A DNA stretch of 64,000 nucleotides from Oscillospiraceae bacterium (GTDB lineage: Bacteria; Bacillota; Clostridia; Oscillospirales; Ruminococcaceae). The stretch is from assembly GCA_018434245.1 (NCBI GenBank), contig JAHDPQ010000083.1:1-64000 (forward strand), in the 5' to 3' direction. Under the pieces are notes generated by a model. That model did not search any database. It had not been told where the DNA came from and saw only the letters and a list, made by a program, of their open reading frames with translations. The position numbers and the translations under genes are program-made. How positions within the stretch are numbered: position 1 is the stretch's first letter; each line of letters begins with the position of its first letter. This document shows positions 37,884 through 46,596 of the stretch, piece by piece.

Positions 37884-38195
37884 GTGATACAGGCAAGTTT
37901 TACCCGGGCGGCTCAGGGCTTTGCAGGCTTTGAGGTGACGGGACACGCAGGCTTTGCTCCCACCGGGGAGGATGTGGTCTGCGCCAGCGTAACTTCGGCA
38001 GTGCAGTTGACTGCCAACGGAATTACCGAGATTCTGGGGGTTCCCGCAACGGTATTGGTGGAGGAGAATAAGGTTGGCCTTACCCTTCCCCCCTTTCCCC
38101 AAGAGGGAGCACGGGAATTTTTGCAGGCGCTCTACCTGCATCTCACCCTCTTAGAGCAGGAATATCCACAACACATAACCGTTTCGGAGGTGTAG
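37884..38195 (+). CDS. prp: Ribosomal-processing cysteine protease Prp
   Basis: Prp removes the N-terminal extension of L27, an essential step in Firmicutes. The 103-residue protein has the active-site pair in order: His in [18 protein letters not shown] (about residue 21) and the Cys that ends this motif (about 33), followed by ASVTSAVQL. The GTG start follows the rplU stop directly (TAAGTG), so translation is coupled. The substrate gene rpmA comes next. Confidence 0.93.
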   Translation: MIQASFTRAAQGFAGFEVTGHAGFAPTGEDVVCASVTSAVQLTANGITEILGVPATVLVEENKVGLTLPPFPQEGAREFLQALYLHLTLLEQEYPQHITVSEV

Positions 38196-38200
38196 ATACT

Positions 38201-38482
38201 ATGTTGAAACTGAATATGCAGTTTTTCGCTCAGAAGAAGGGCGTTGGTTCCAGTAAAAACGGACGGGACAGTGAATCCAAACGTCTGGGAGTCAAGCGGG
38301 CCGACGGTCAGTTTGTACTGGCCGGAAACATTCTGGTTCGCCAGCGGGGTACCAAGATTCATCCCGGCACCAATGTGGGCAAGGGCAGCGACGATACCCT
38401 GTTCGCTCTGACCGATGGCCGCGTCAGCTTTGAGCGGATGGGCCGCAACAAGAAAAAGGTCAGCATCTATCCCGCACAGTAA
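38201..38482 (+). CDS. rpmA: 50S ribosomal protein L27 with Prp-cleaved N-terminal extension
   Basis: L27 reaches into the peptidyl-transferase centre. The 93-residue precursor begins [10 protein letters not shown], the extension recognised by Prp, with cleavage expected after residue 10 to leave [34 protein letters not shown] is the conserved core. It lies 5 bp after prp. Confidence 0.97.
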   Translation: MLKLNMQFFAQKKGVGSSKNGRDSESKRLGVKRADGQFVLAGNILVRQRGTKIHPGTNVGKGSDDTLFALTDGRVSFERMGRNKKKVSIYPAQ

Positions 38483-38505
38483 GTTTAGGCTTTATTCGGG
38501 CTTTG

Positions 38506-38551
38506 CGCCCTGAGTCGACATGGGGACTCAGGGCGTTTGCTGTGTTTTTCC
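38506..38551 (+). terminator. Terminator after rpmA
   Basis: CGCCCTGAGTC (38506-38516) pairs perfectly with GACTCAGGGCG (38525-38535), then TTTGCTGTGTTTTT. Confidence 0.8.
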
Positions 38552-38568
38552 CATATTAGAGAAGGACT

Positions 38569-39717
38569 ATGAAGAGAGTTTGGCATGCCATAGCCGAATT
38601 TTGGCGAACCACCGACCGGTGGCTGTTGCTGTTCTGGCTGTTTGCCTCCGGAATTTCCATGGTGTTTTTAATGGGAATTCATCATTCGGGGTTGATGACT
38701 TCCAGCAAGCTGGTTTCTCAGGCAGGAGCGATTGTGCTGGGGCTGTTGGCTGCTCTGATTCTGGCCAACATCGACTACAACACCCTGCTCAGACTGTGGA
38801 AGCTTTACGTTCCCCTCTGCCTGCTTCTGGTGCTCCTCACCTTTACCTCTCTAGGGGTGGAGGAAGGAGGAAACCGGGCATGGCTGGCTATCCGTCTGGC
38901 GGGACGTACTCTTTCCATACAGCCCTCGGAATTTTTAAAAATCTCCTTTATCACTACCTTTGCCCTTCATCTGAGCAAGGTGGCGGAGCACCTCAACGAA
39001 CCTTTGCATGTTCTGCTGCTCTGCCTCCACGGGGGAATCCACGTGCTGCTGATTCAGCTGCAGGACAGTGGAACCGCCGTCATCTTTTTCATCATGTTTC
39101 TGGCGATGATCTTCTGTGCGGGCCTTGCCTGGAAGTACATCATTGCTGCGGCAGCCGCCATGATGGCTGGTTTGCCCATTTTGTGGTTTTTTGTCATGAC
39201 CGATGTGCAGAAGATGCGCATTTTGGTACTGTTTAATCCCGAGCTGGACCCGGATACGATTTTTCAGCAGGTGCGCAGTGCCGCCGCTCTTTCCACCGGT
39301 GGGATGCAGGGGACGGGGATTTTTTCTGGCAGCCATGTGCCGGTGCCCAAGGCCTACAACGACTTCATCTTCTCCTTTATCGGGGTGTCGGGAGGTTTTA
39401 TGGCCTGCATTGGAATCATCGCTCTGTTGATGGCGATTTCCTTTAAGATTCTCCACAACTCCGGCTCTGCCAAGGACAGCGCAGGGCGGCTAATCTGCGT
39501 AGGAGTCTTTGCCATGCTGATCGGCCAGACCTTTATCAACCTGGGCATGTGCATCGGCCTTCTACCGGTCATTGGCGTCACCTTGCCCCTGTTTTCGGCG
39601 GGAGGCTCTTCGGTGCTCTCCCTCTACTGCGGTTTGGGCCTGGTGCTCAGCGTCTATAAGCACTCCCACACCGGGCTCTTCTCCAAAGGGGAAGAAGGCA
39701 GCCGTCACATCATCTGA
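38569..39717 (+). CDS. SEDS-family peptidoglycan polymerase (RodA/FtsW/SpoVE-like)
   Basis: A 382-residue polytopic protein of the SEDS family, which polymerise lipid II with a partner class B PBP. Typical sequences: NRAWLAI...SIQPSEFLKI, the catalytic Asp in LQLQDSGTAVIF, and the C-terminal GVTLPLFSAGGSSVLSL. In the extracellular loop it reads VPKAYNDFIFSFIGVSGGF, where RodA/FtsW usually have PEAHTDFIFA with an acidic pair later. This suggests a specialised paralogue. Whether it serves elongation, division or spore cortex cannot be decided; no PBP gene is adjacent. Confidence 0.9.
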   Translation: MKRVWHAIAEFWRTTDRWLLLFWLFASGISMVFLMGIHHSGLMTSSKLVSQAGAIVLGLLAALILANIDYNTLLRLWKLYVPLCLLLVLLTFTSLGVEEGGNRAWLAIRLAGRTLSIQPSEFLKISFITTFALHLSKVAEHLNEPLHVLLLCLHGGIHVLLIQLQDSGTAVIFFIMFLAMIFCAGLAWKYIIAAAAAMMAGLPILWFFVMTDVQKMRILVLFNPELDPDTIFQQVRSAAALSTGGMQGTGIFSGSHVPVPKAYNDFIFSFIGVSGGFMACIGIIALLMAISFKILHNSGSAKDSAGRLICVGVFAMLIGQTFINLGMCIGLLPVIGVTLPLFSAGGSSVLSLYCGLGLVLSVYKHSHTGLFSKGEEGSRHII

Positions 39718-39723
39718 CCACAG

Positions 39724-39756
39724 GCTTCCGGGTAAGTTGCCGGGAGCTTTTGCTTT
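39724..39756 (+). terminator. Terminator after the SEDS gene
   Basis: GCTTCCGG (39724-39731) pairs with CCGGGAGC (39740-39747) with one G-T pair, followed by TTTTGCTTT. Confidence 0.55.
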
Positions 39757-39764
39757 GCCCGTAG

Positions 39765-39801
39765 AAAAAGGTGTACCGCCGTGAATTGGGCAGCACACCT
39801 T
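39765..39801 (-). terminator. Possible terminator of the dnaD-loader pair
   Basis: On the minus strand AAGGTGT and ACACCTT form a 7-bp stem around a 20-base loop, followed by TTTTTC. Confidence 0.4.
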
Positions 39802-39843
39802 GATACTGTCGAATAGCAATACTTACCTTGCGGAACAGTCGAG

Positions 39844-40857
39844 TCACTGGGATTGGCGGATTCCCTCCACCTTTTTTTGATAGCGGATGTCCTTGCCGGC
39901 AAAACGGAGCACCTTGTAGGCACAAACCAGGCGAGAGACCATTCGCTGGGAGTAGCGAGCTTCGATTTCTGCAGGCTCCAGATTGGTGCTGATGATGGTG
40001 GGGCGTTCCTCCACCAGCCGGGAGTTGAGGATGTTAAAGAGAGTGGCTCCCACAAACTGGTTCATGAATTCGGTGCCCAGATCGTCCAGCACCAGAAGAT
40101 CGCAATCCAGATAGGTCACCATGGTATCCCGATACTGCTCCTTGGAGCCGGACTCCCGGGAGAACTTTTCCGCCTCCAGCATGTCCATCATCCGCTGCAC
40201 TGAGGTGTAGATCACCCCATAGCCCGCTTGGGTGGTTTCGGCAGCCATGGCTACCGACAGGTGGGTTTTGCCAAGGCCGGTTTTCCCGATCAGCAATAGG
40301 CTTTCACTGTTGGGAGAAAAGGTATTGGTCCAGTGGCGGCAGGTGCTCAGCACATCCTGCATCCGAACCCGGGGGCTGATTCCCGAATCGTCGGGGGTGT
40401 CGGGGTAATAATCCAGCGAAAAGCTTTGGAAGGTGCTGCTGCCCACCGGGGAAACCCGGCTAAGTTGGGCGGCGGCCTCCTGACGGAGGAGGGCCTTCAT
40501 ACAATGGCACATGTTCTGCTCCACGTAGCCGGTATCCCGGCAGTCAGCGCAAAAGTGGCGAAGAGTCAAATAATCCGGGGGATAACCGTGCTGAACCAGC
40601 AGGGCTACCCGCTCCTGCTGCACCCCCAGATTGGCCTCTGCCAGTTCCTGCATCTTCTCCTCCACATCCGGGGAACCCGCCACCACAATGCGGGTAATGC
40701 GCGCAGCCTGCTGGGCCATCTGCCGCTCCAGCTCGGCGATGCGGGGGATTCTGTGGTGAATCTCCTCCCGGTGGCGGGAAGCTTCTTCCCGGGCGGCCTG
40801 TTTTCTGCCGTCCAGAATATCCCACACCCGCTGATAAATCTGTTTTGAATATCCCAT
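39844..40857 (-). CDS. DnaC/DnaI-family replicative helicase loader
   Basis: An AAA+ ATPase of 337 residues that loads the replicative helicase. It has an N-terminal helical region (about 1-100), a zinc site CADCRDTGYVEQNMCHC (about 118-134), Walker A GKTGLGKTH (about 195-203), Walker B LLVLDDLGTEF and an Arg-finger region near SRLVEERPTIISTN. The architecture is that of DnaI from Bacillus. It lies 3 bp after the DnaD-domain gene, matching the Firmicutes primosome pairing. Confidence 0.92.
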   Translation of the reverse strand: MGYSKQIYQRVWDILDGRKQAAREEASRHREEIHHRIPRIAELERQMAQQAARITRIVVAGSPDVEEKMQELAEANLGVQQERVALLVQHGYPPDYLTLRHFCADCRDTGYVEQNMCHCMKALLRQEAAAQLSRVSPVGSSTFQSFSLDYYPDTPDDSGISPRVRMQDVLSTCRHWTNTFSPNSESLLLIGKTGLGKTHLSVAMAAETTQAGYGVIYTSVQRMMDMLEAEKFSRESGSKEQYRDTMVTYLDCDLLVLDDLGTEFMNQFVGATLFNILNSRLVEERPTIISTNLEPAEIEARYSQRMVSRLVCAYKVLRFAGKDIRYQKKVEGIRQSQ

Positions 40858-40860
40858 GGA

Positions 40861-41886
40861 CTACTCCTTCGTACCGTATGTAAGGCGTTCCAGCTCCTCC
40901 ATATCGTAGGAGGCCTCGGATTTGGCCGGGGCAGGGGACTGCTCCCGCTTCCATTTGCCAAGATTTTGCTGCATTTCCTCCCGGGCCTGCTTGACGGTAG
41001 AAATTCCCTTGGCCCGCCAGTTTTGTAGAATGCCGTTGAGATAGGCAAAACTCAGCTTGCCCTTCTGCTCGACAGTTCGCTCGTAGGCAAGGCCGATCAG
41101 CTCCATAGAAAAGCGCAGCTCCTCAGTCCAGATGCGGATAAACTCCCGCTCGCTGCCTACCAGAGCCCTGTCGTAAATCCCCATCAGCCGCCGAACCTTT
41201 TCTTCGGCACTTTGGCGGCGGGTGGCCCGGAGAATTTCTCCCTCGGCCTTTTCATGGGAGTCGATGCCCGCTTCAATCCATCCGGCAGCCACCTTTTCCA
41301 CATACCGCATGTTGTCCTTTCCCATGGAAACACAGTACTGCAACAGCATCAAAATCAGATCGGGCTGCATACCATAGTAGCTGTACAGGGCGGCGATGGT
41401 GTCGGTGGATACAGGAGTGAGGGGCTTGCCCAGCACTCCCTGGGCCTCTTGCAGCAGATAGGCAATGTTCTGATCCTGCCGGCCCATCTCGTTGATCTGC
41501 CGGGTGGTTAGTCGCCTGCGCTGGATGCGAACGGGGGGCTTTTCCGGAGATTGGAGCTTAGGTTCCTCTGGCGGCTCTTCCTGTTCCTCGGTATAGGAGA
41601 GAATAGCGGCAGAAGGTGCAGGAACGGAGGGCTTGGAATGGGGAGCTTCTTCCATTTGGCGAAGCACCCCCAGATGAACCCAGTAGTTGACGGCATCCTG
41701 CACGTCGGCTTGAGGCAGATTCAAAAAAGAGGCAACTTCCCCAAGATCGGCGTCGCCGCCGCGGCGCAGCAGGAACAGCAGCACCTTGAGGGAGGCGCCG
41801 CCGCAGAGCTTGAGGTGCTGATCCACTATGGAACCGGGAACCGCAAAGGCGCTGCTCCAGAGAGGACCGTCAACGTAATAGGACAT
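40861..41886 (-). CDS. dnaD: DnaD-domain primosomal protein
   Basis: A 341-residue protein with an N-terminal winged helix (about 25-90, LKVLLFLLRRGGDADLGEVASFL), a Pro/Glu-rich linker (about 95-140) and one or two DnaD-like helical domains, with AALYSYYGMQPDLILMLLQYC and then RIWTEELRFSMELIGLAYERT and the terminal YLNGILQNWRAKGI motif (YxxxIxxxW). This motif binds single-stranded DNA in DnaD. It precedes and is surely co-transcribed with the helicase loader. Confidence 0.92.
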   Translation of the reverse strand: MSYYVDGPLWSSAFAVPGSIVDQHLKLCGGASLKVLLFLLRRGGDADLGEVASFLNLPQADVQDAVNYWVHLGVLRQMEEAPHSKPSVPAPSAAILSYTEEQEEPPEEPKLQSPEKPPVRIQRRRLTTRQINEMGRQDQNIAYLLQEAQGVLGKPLTPVSTDTIAALYSYYGMQPDLILMLLQYCVSMGKDNMRYVEKVAAGWIEAGIDSHEKAEGEILRATRRQSAEEKVRRLMGIYDRALVGSEREFIRIWTEELRFSMELIGLAYERTVEQKGKLSFAYLNGILQNWRAKGISTVKQAREEMQQNLGKWKREQSPAPAKSEASYDMEELERLTYGTKE

Positions 41887-42083
41887 TTACAGGCTTCCTT
41901 TCAAAGGGGGATAAAGGCAGTGATACCATAAAAGCAAAGCCAATATGGTATCACGTGGGGTGGGAAGGGGCGGCATAGAGCGCCCCGTGGTATCCAACAC
42001 TCGGCGGGACCGATGAATATCCGGTAGAAGATTTTGTACCTATAAAGGCTAGGAAGAAAAGAGGTCGCCGCTGCTCTGGGGAT

Positions 42084-42203
42084 ATTATACCACAAGTGCA
42101 GCGCACGTAGTGGTATAATTGTGCACCAAAAGGCGGTTGCCCCTCGTAAGGGGCGAGCCGTTGCACATAGAGTATAATAACTGCGTCCTTTGCAGTTATT
42201 ATA
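42084..42203. repeat. Paired palindromes with TATTATA ends
   Basis: ATTATACCAC (42084-42093) and GTGGTATAAT (42110-42119) form one hairpin with an inner GTGC/GCAC stem. TATAATAACTGC (42173-42184) and GCAGTTATTATA (42192-42203) form a second. Between them is a CCCCT/AGGGG hairpin flanked by TGCA repeats. The same TATAATAnCnGC palindrome type recurs at 61308-61409 and, as one arm, at 531-544. The whole gap 41887-42511 holds no supported gene. Confidence 0.7.
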
Positions 42204-42445
42204 TCATATTCCTTCCTCTTTGTAAGGAGAAAATTTTGAGAGGGATACCAAGGCCTTGGAAAACCCTCTGTGCTCTCTCCCCGTCTGCCTGATTTTGAGG
42301 CAGCCTTTGCCGAGGAAGCCCATGGCGTTCTCCCAAACTTTGTGCTATAATAAGATTTTAGCATCCCCAAACCTGCACCCTGCATTTCCTGCCGACTAGC
42401 CCCTGCCCGGATTGCTTGCGGGCGTAGCAGGTAACAAAAGACAAG

Positions 42446-42475
42446 AGGCCTTTCCGGAACTTGCCGGAAAGGCCT
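42446..42475. terminator. Stem-loop upstream of the second MATE gene
   Basis: AGGCCTTTCCGG (42446-42457) and CCGGAAAGGCCT (42464-42475) form a perfect 12-bp stem with a 6-base loop, 36 bp before the MATE start. No T tract follows on the plus strand. It could be a leader attenuator or the end of a minus-strand transcript. Confidence 0.5.
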
Positions 42476-42511
42476 GCCTTATGAAATCTCAAACAGAAAA
42501 GAAGTGATAGC

Positions 42512-43918
42512 ATGACCGCGCGTCTGCGTCGGTTTTTCTCTACAGAATATATGGTTTCTCCCTCCCAGAGGCTGGGGGAGCTGCCCGGTAGTCAGGAGGC
42601 TTATGGCACCGCTTTAAAAATGGCGCTGCCCTCCATGTCCGAAGCTCTACTGGTGGCATTGGTTTCCCTGGTGGATACCATGATGGTCAGCTCGGTGGGC
42701 ACCGAAGCCATTGCGGCAGTGGCTCTTTGCACCCAGCCCCGGTTTGTGATCATTACCCCGGTACTGGCACTCAACGTGGCAGTTACTTCCATTGTGGCCC
42801 GGCGCAAGGGAGAAAGCGACGCCATCTCTGCTGGCCATTGCCTGCGGCAGGGGATTCTCATCAGTCTGGTGGTTTCTATTTTGGCGGCGGTTCTGACCAT
42901 GATCTTCCGCTGGGAGATTCTCTGGTTTGTGGGCGCTCAGGCTGACACCATCGAGCAGGCAAACCTCTACCTTGAGTACATTTTGCTGGGCATCCCTGCA
43001 TTCTGTGTTTCTGCCACCATCTGCGCCGCCCAGCGGGGAGCAGGATTTACCCGGGTCACCATGCGGGTGAATGTGGTGGCTAATCTGGTCAACATCTTCT
43101 TTAACTACCTGCTGATTGAAGGAAAATTCGGCTTCCCCCGTCTCGAGATCAAGGGAGCAGCCATCGCCACCTCTCTGGGCTGGACCGTGGGATTGTTTTT
43201 GGCTCTTTACAGTGTTTCCGACCGAGAACACTTTTTAACTATTCGCACCAAAGAGGGCTGGCGCTTTGAGAAAAAGACGCTGCAGCCCATGTTTCAGGTG
43301 GCTTCCGGTGCGTTTGTGGAGCAGGCCTTTATGCGGGTGGGCCTTGTCACCTACAGCAGGCTGGTCGCGGGCCTTGGTACCATGATGCTGGCTGCCAACA
43401 CCATCGGGATGAACATTGTTTCCATGAGCTTTTCCATCGGGGATGGCCTTGGGGTTTGCGCGGCCTCTCTGGTGGGGCAGAATCTGGGGAAGAAGCGCCC
43501 CGACCTTGCGGATATGTACGGAAAGGTATGTAGCCGCATTGCAGCGGTGATCTGTTCTATCATCTTTATTTTTTTCGTGCTGCGGGGACGGTGGATCTTT
43601 TCCCTGTTTTCCGATGAACCTGCCATTGTACAGGTCAGTGAAGCTATTATGATCATCATCAGCATCACCACCATGGGGCAGGCCATCCAGCTGGTGTACA
43701 TGGGCTCTCTGCGGGGAGCCGGGGACACCCGCTATACTGCCGTGGTTTCCATGCTCTGCCTGATGATTTTGCGCCCCGGCTTGGCTTGGATTTTGGCCTA
43801 CCCGGCGCAGATGGGTCTGATCGGCGCCTGGCTTGGCTTTTTGGCCGATCAGTATCTGCGGCTGCTCCTCACCTACCTGCGCTTTAAAGGTGGCAAGTGG
43901 ATGAAGATTCGCCTGTAG
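42512..43918 (+). CDS. MATE-family efflux transporter
   Basis: A 468-residue polytopic protein with about 12 hydrophobic segments in two homologous halves. The first half has LKMALPSMSEALLVALVSLVDTMMVSSVG and the second LVAGLGTMMLAANTIGMNIVS; both carry the MATE pattern. The first 28 residues form a charged cytosolic extension (TARLRRFFSTEYMVSPSQRL). GAAGTGATAG is a weak ribosome site. It is only distantly similar to the MATE protein at 18891-20312. The substrate is unknown. Confidence 0.9.
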   Translation: MTARLRRFFSTEYMVSPSQRLGELPGSQEAYGTALKMALPSMSEALLVALVSLVDTMMVSSVGTEAIAAVALCTQPRFVIITPVLALNVAVTSIVARRKGESDAISAGHCLRQGILISLVVSILAAVLTMIFRWEILWFVGAQADTIEQANLYLEYILLGIPAFCVSATICAAQRGAGFTRVTMRVNVVANLVNIFFNYLLIEGKFGFPRLEIKGAAIATSLGWTVGLFLALYSVSDREHFLTIRTKEGWRFEKKTLQPMFQVASGAFVEQAFMRVGLVTYSRLVAGLGTMMLAANTIGMNIVSMSFSIGDGLGVCAASLVGQNLGKKRPDLADMYGKVCSRIAAVICSIIFIFFVLRGRWIFSLFSDEPAIVQVSEAIMIIISITTMGQAIQLVYMGSLRGAGDTRYTAVVSMLCLMILRPGLAWILAYPAQMGLIGAWLGFLADQYLRLLLTYLRFKGGKWMKIRL

Positions 43919-43973
43919 ATCCACCGAGTGCTCCTTAACATTAATGCACATACAGGCTGCAATGCCCCACAAG

Positions 43974-44008
43974 AAAGTCCACCCCGAAAGCTTCGGGGTG
44001 GACTTTGG
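43974..44008. terminator. Bidirectional terminator
   Basis: AAAGTCCACCCCGAA (43974-43988) and TTCGGGGTGGACTTT (43992-44006) form a perfect 15-bp stem between the MATE gene and the convergent small spore-type gene. Confidence 0.9.
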
Positions 44009-44011
44009 TTG

Positions 44012-44164
44012 TTAGTCCGAATATTGACCGGAACTCTCCTTGGAGGAGGTCCCCTTCTGGTTTGCCTGCTTGTTTTGGGTATGATTGTTTTCCATCATGT
44101 TCGCTCCGCCCTTGTTGGAGCTTTTGTTGCTACTCTTAGCTTTGTTATCCTTGTTTTTGGCCAT
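44012..44164 (-). CDS. Small hydrophilic Lys/Asn/Ser-rich protein, candidate minor spore protein
   Basis: A 50-residue protein made almost only of Lys, Asn, Ser, Gln and Gly (MAKNKDNKAKSSNKSSNKGG at the start, SSKESSGQYSD at the end), without hydrophobic core. The composition and size resemble minor small acid-soluble spore proteins such as SspN or SspO, though no family match could be made by eye. GAGGTGATT precedes the ATG. Upstream lies a sequence close to the sigma-G consensus (44196-44225), which supports forespore expression. A strong terminator follows. Confidence 0.6.
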   Translation of the reverse strand: MAKNKDNKAKSSNKSSNKGGANMMENNHTQNKQANQKGTSSKESSGQYSD

Positions 44165-44195
44165 TTCAGAATCACCTCGCTTCCTGTGGTACCAA

Positions 44196-44225
44196 TAGTA
44201 TCTGCCCAAATTTGTGATATTATTC
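44196..44225 (-). promoter_or_regulatory. Sigma-G-like promoter of the small spore-type gene
   Basis: On the minus strand GAATA (44221-44225) and GATACTA (44196-44202) are 18 bp apart; the sigma-G consensus is GnATR-N17/18-CATnnTA, so only the first -10 base differs. Confidence 0.5.
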
Positions 44226-44296
44226 AAATATTTGGATGTTTACCCCTCCACTTTTCACATACAACACTAAAATGGTATATAATACACCCAAAACCA

Positions 44297-44325
44297 TTGA
44301 GGTTAAACGGTAGCTGTGTTATAAT
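44297..44325 (+). promoter_or_regulatory. Promoter of rubrerythrin
   Basis: TTGAGG (44297-44302), 17 bp, TATAAT (44320-44325). Confidence 0.7.
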
Positions 44326-44363
44326 AAAGTAACCTTAAATTCATAGCAGAAGGGGACTTTTAT

Positions 44364-44909
44364 ATGACAAAGTACATTTGCACCATTTGCGGTTACGTTC
44401 ATGATGGCGACACTCCGCCGGAGTTTTGCCCCCAGTGCAAGGCGCCTGCTTCTAAATTCAAGCCGATGAATCAGGGCTCTCTGGCTTGGGCCGACGAGCA
44501 CCGCATCGGCGTGGCCGAAGGCGTGGATCAGGAGATTTTGGAAGAGCTGCGGGCCAACTTTATGGGCGAGTGCACCGAGGTTGGCATGTATCTGGCCATG
44601 AGCCGTCAGGCCGACCGGGAAGGATACCCCGAAATCGCCGAAGCCTATAAGCGCATTGCCTTTGAGGAAGCAGAGCACGCCGCCAAGTTTGCCGAACTGC
44701 TGGGCGAAGTAGTTCACGCCGACACCCGCAAGAATCTGGAGCTGCGGGTTGACGCCGAGTACGGTGCCTGCGAGGGCAAAAAGCGTGTGGCCACCAAAGC
44801 CAAGCAGCTAGGTCTGGATGCCATACACGATACCGTTCACGAAATGTGCAAAGACGAAGCACGTCACGGCTGTGCTTTCAAGGGCCTGCTGGACCGCTAT
44901 TTTAAATAA
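44364..44909 (+). CDS. Reverse rubrerythrin (peroxide reductase)
   Basis: A 181-residue non-heme iron peroxidase of anaerobes. The rubredoxin domain is at the N terminus (CTICGY ... CPQCKAP, about residues 6-26), followed by the di-iron four-helix bundle with Glu ligands in [39 protein letters not shown] and the second half [17 protein letters not shown]. This domain order defines reverse rubrerythrin. It reduces hydrogen peroxide in the cytosol. GGGGAC is a poor ribosome site. A second TATAAT lies 48 bp upstream of the main -10 box. Confidence 0.94.
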   Translation: MTKYICTICGYVHDGDTPPEFCPQCKAPASKFKPMNQGSLAWADEHRIGVAEGVDQEILEELRANFMGECTEVGMYLAMSRQADREGYPEIAEAYKRIAFEEAEHAAKFAELLGEVVHADTRKNLELRVDAEYGACEGKKRVATKAKQLGLDAIHDTVHEMCKDEARHGCAFKGLLDRYFK

Positions 44910-44996
44910 AGCATAAAAGCTATGCCGAATTTTTGGCAGACGGTTTGCCTGGCGTAGCCTTTGATGAGTTAATTTTAAGAGAATTTAAAATGCTAC

Positions 44997-45025
44997 TTGC
45001 AATACACGGCAAAATCTGATAAAAT
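44997..45025 (+). promoter_or_regulatory. Promoter of rpmB
   Basis: TTGCAA (44997-45002), 17 bp, TAAAAT (45020-45025), 56 bp before the ATG. Confidence 0.75.
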
Positions 45026-45081
45026 ACTAATGTTGTCCTACTCAAGGATGCGTATTATTTCAGACAAAGGAGGTGCAGACT

Positions 45082-45270
45082 ATGGCTAAATGCGACATCT
45101 GCGGCAAAGGTGTTTCGTTCGGAATTCAAGTGTCCCACTCCCATAGGAGAAGCAACCGCACCTGGAGGCCCAACGTCAAGCGCGTCAAAGCAATGGTAAA
45201 GGGCGCTCCCTGCCGCATCTATGCCTGCACCCGTTGCCTGCGCTCGGACAAGGTAACCCGCGCGCAATAA
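45082..45270 (+). CDS. rpmB: 50S ribosomal protein L28 (zinc-binding form)
   Basis: A 62-residue protein with MAKCDICGKGVSFGIQVSHS and RSNRTWRPNVKRV, the L28 signature. Two Cys pairs, CDIC (4-7) and CTRC (about 51-54), make it the zinc-ribbon form. AAAGGAGGTG precedes the ATG at 45082, and MAKC is the conserved N terminus. It stands alone with its own promoter and terminator. Confidence 0.96.
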   Translation: MAKCDICGKGVSFGIQVSHSHRRSNRTWRPNVKRVKAMVKGAPCRIYACTRCLRSDKVTRAQ

Positions 45271-45289
45271 AGCAGGAGCCACAAAACGC

Positions 45290-45316
45290 AAGGCCACCTA
45301 CTTCGGTGGCCTTTTT
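45290..45316 (+). terminator. Terminator after rpmB
   Basis: AAGGCCACC (45290-45298) and GGTGGCCTT (45305-45313) with a T5 tail. Confidence 0.9.
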
Positions 45317-45362
45317 GTGTTGTCTGAATGTTTGACACTCCATAGACGGATCTTGCCGGAGT

Positions 45363-46466
45363 TTACTCCTCCCCACCGGCAATGGCCCGATTTTTTTTGC
45401 GCTGCATGATTTCAAACATCCCCCAGATCAGGAGGGGAAGCCCCAGCTGAAAGGCCCAGGAGTAAAAGGGATAGAGGTTGAGGAGGTTTTCCAGATCCAT
45501 AATGTTGCTCACCACCACCATGCTCAGGGCAAAGGAGAGCAGCCCCACCGGCGCGGTCAGGGACTCGGGCTGGTCGCTGCCCAAAAGATAAGAGATGCCC
45601 TCTACGGCAGCACGCAGGCAGACGGTATACTTGGTCAATCCGCTCAGCAGCAGCACAATGGAGACGATCTCCTCCAAGCGGGAAAGGAAGTCCCCTACGT
45701 GAATCAGCTTGACGGCGCTGTGAGTCTGAAAATACAGGCGGCTGAGCATGGGTTCCCCCAGCAGCAGCAGGCTGCAAAGGAGCATGAGCAGCAGAATGAC
45801 GGCGGACCAGAACACCCCGTGGCGGAAAATCCTAGGAAGGTCGGCGGGGTTCTGGCGCCGGGAGAGAAGGGGTAGAAAGACCACACACTCCAAAAGGGGG
45901 AAGGAAAGATACCACACGCCGCTGCGCAAAAGGTCGGAGGGACTGCGGCGGAGCATGGGAAATAGGTTCATAGCCTTCATATCCTTGATGGAGGTGAGAA
46001 AAATAAACAGCGCAACCCCCAGCACCGCCACAAATACAATGAGGGCCCATCGCCCCATAATGGCTTCTCCGCTGCGGGAAAGATAAATCCCTGCCAGGGT
46101 AAAGAGGATCAAAATCAGGTGATAAGGGGGATTTCGCAGGCTGTTGACCCGCCCAAACTCGCTGAGGGTACGCATCAGCAAAGCGGAAAGGTGGAGGAAG
46201 TACACCACAAACAACAGGGTGATCAAGTTGCCTCCCACCCGTCCAAACAGGGAGGAAAGCCCTTCAAAAAAGCTGTGCTCCCCGTTGAGGCGAAGGATTC
46301 TGGCGTAAAGGGAGACGATGAGAAGAGCGCAGATTCCCGCCAGCAAAAAGGTCAGCCAAGAGTCCCGGCCACCGTAATGGTTGATACCGAAGAGAGCGCT
46401 GTTTCCCGTTAAGAATAAAACCATCAGGCAGATGGCCTGACGCACAGACATTTCCTGAGCCTTCAT
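45363..46466 (-). CDS. GerAB-type spore germination permease
   Basis: The polytopic B subunit of a spore germinant receptor, 367 residues with about ten membrane segments, of the APC-like endospore germination permease family. It starts MSVRQAICLMVLFLTGNSAL, as in GerAB/GerBB/GerKB. It binds the germinant in the spore inner membrane. Last gene of the operon gerA-gerC-gerD-like-gerB; a 130-bp gap separates it from the small gene before it. The specific germinant is not predictable. Confidence 0.9.
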   Translation of the reverse strand: MKAQEMSVRQAICLMVLFLTGNSALFGINHYGGRDSWLTFLLAGICALLIVSLYARILRLNGEHSFFEGLSSLFGRVGGNLITLLFVVYFLHLSALLMRTLSEFGRVNSLRNPPYHLILILFTLAGIYLSRSGEAIMGRWALIVFVAVLGVALFIFLTSIKDMKAMNLFPMLRRSPSDLLRSGVWYLSFPLLECVVFLPLLSRRQNPADLPRIFRHGVFWSAVILLLMLLCSLLLLGEPMLSRLYFQTHSAVKLIHVGDFLSRLEEIVSIVLLLSGLTKYTVCLRAAVEGISYLLGSDQPESLTAPVGLLSFALSMVVVSNIMDLENLLNLYPFYSWAFQLGLPLLIWGMFEIMQRKKNRAIAGGEE

Positions 46467-46596
46467 AGATCAACTGGCCTTTCCCAACAGGCTGGCAGAA
46501 CGCTTGCATTCCGCAGCTCTAGAATTTGATAAACGCGACCACAGGGGTTCCCCTTGGGGAAGCTACCATAAATGGCCAAAGCCTTCGGGCCTTTGC

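Noticed and set aside
44268..44330. PerR box upstream of rubrerythrin
   Set aside because: TTATAAT occurs but the second half-site of the PerR consensus is poor; the match is mostly the -10 box.
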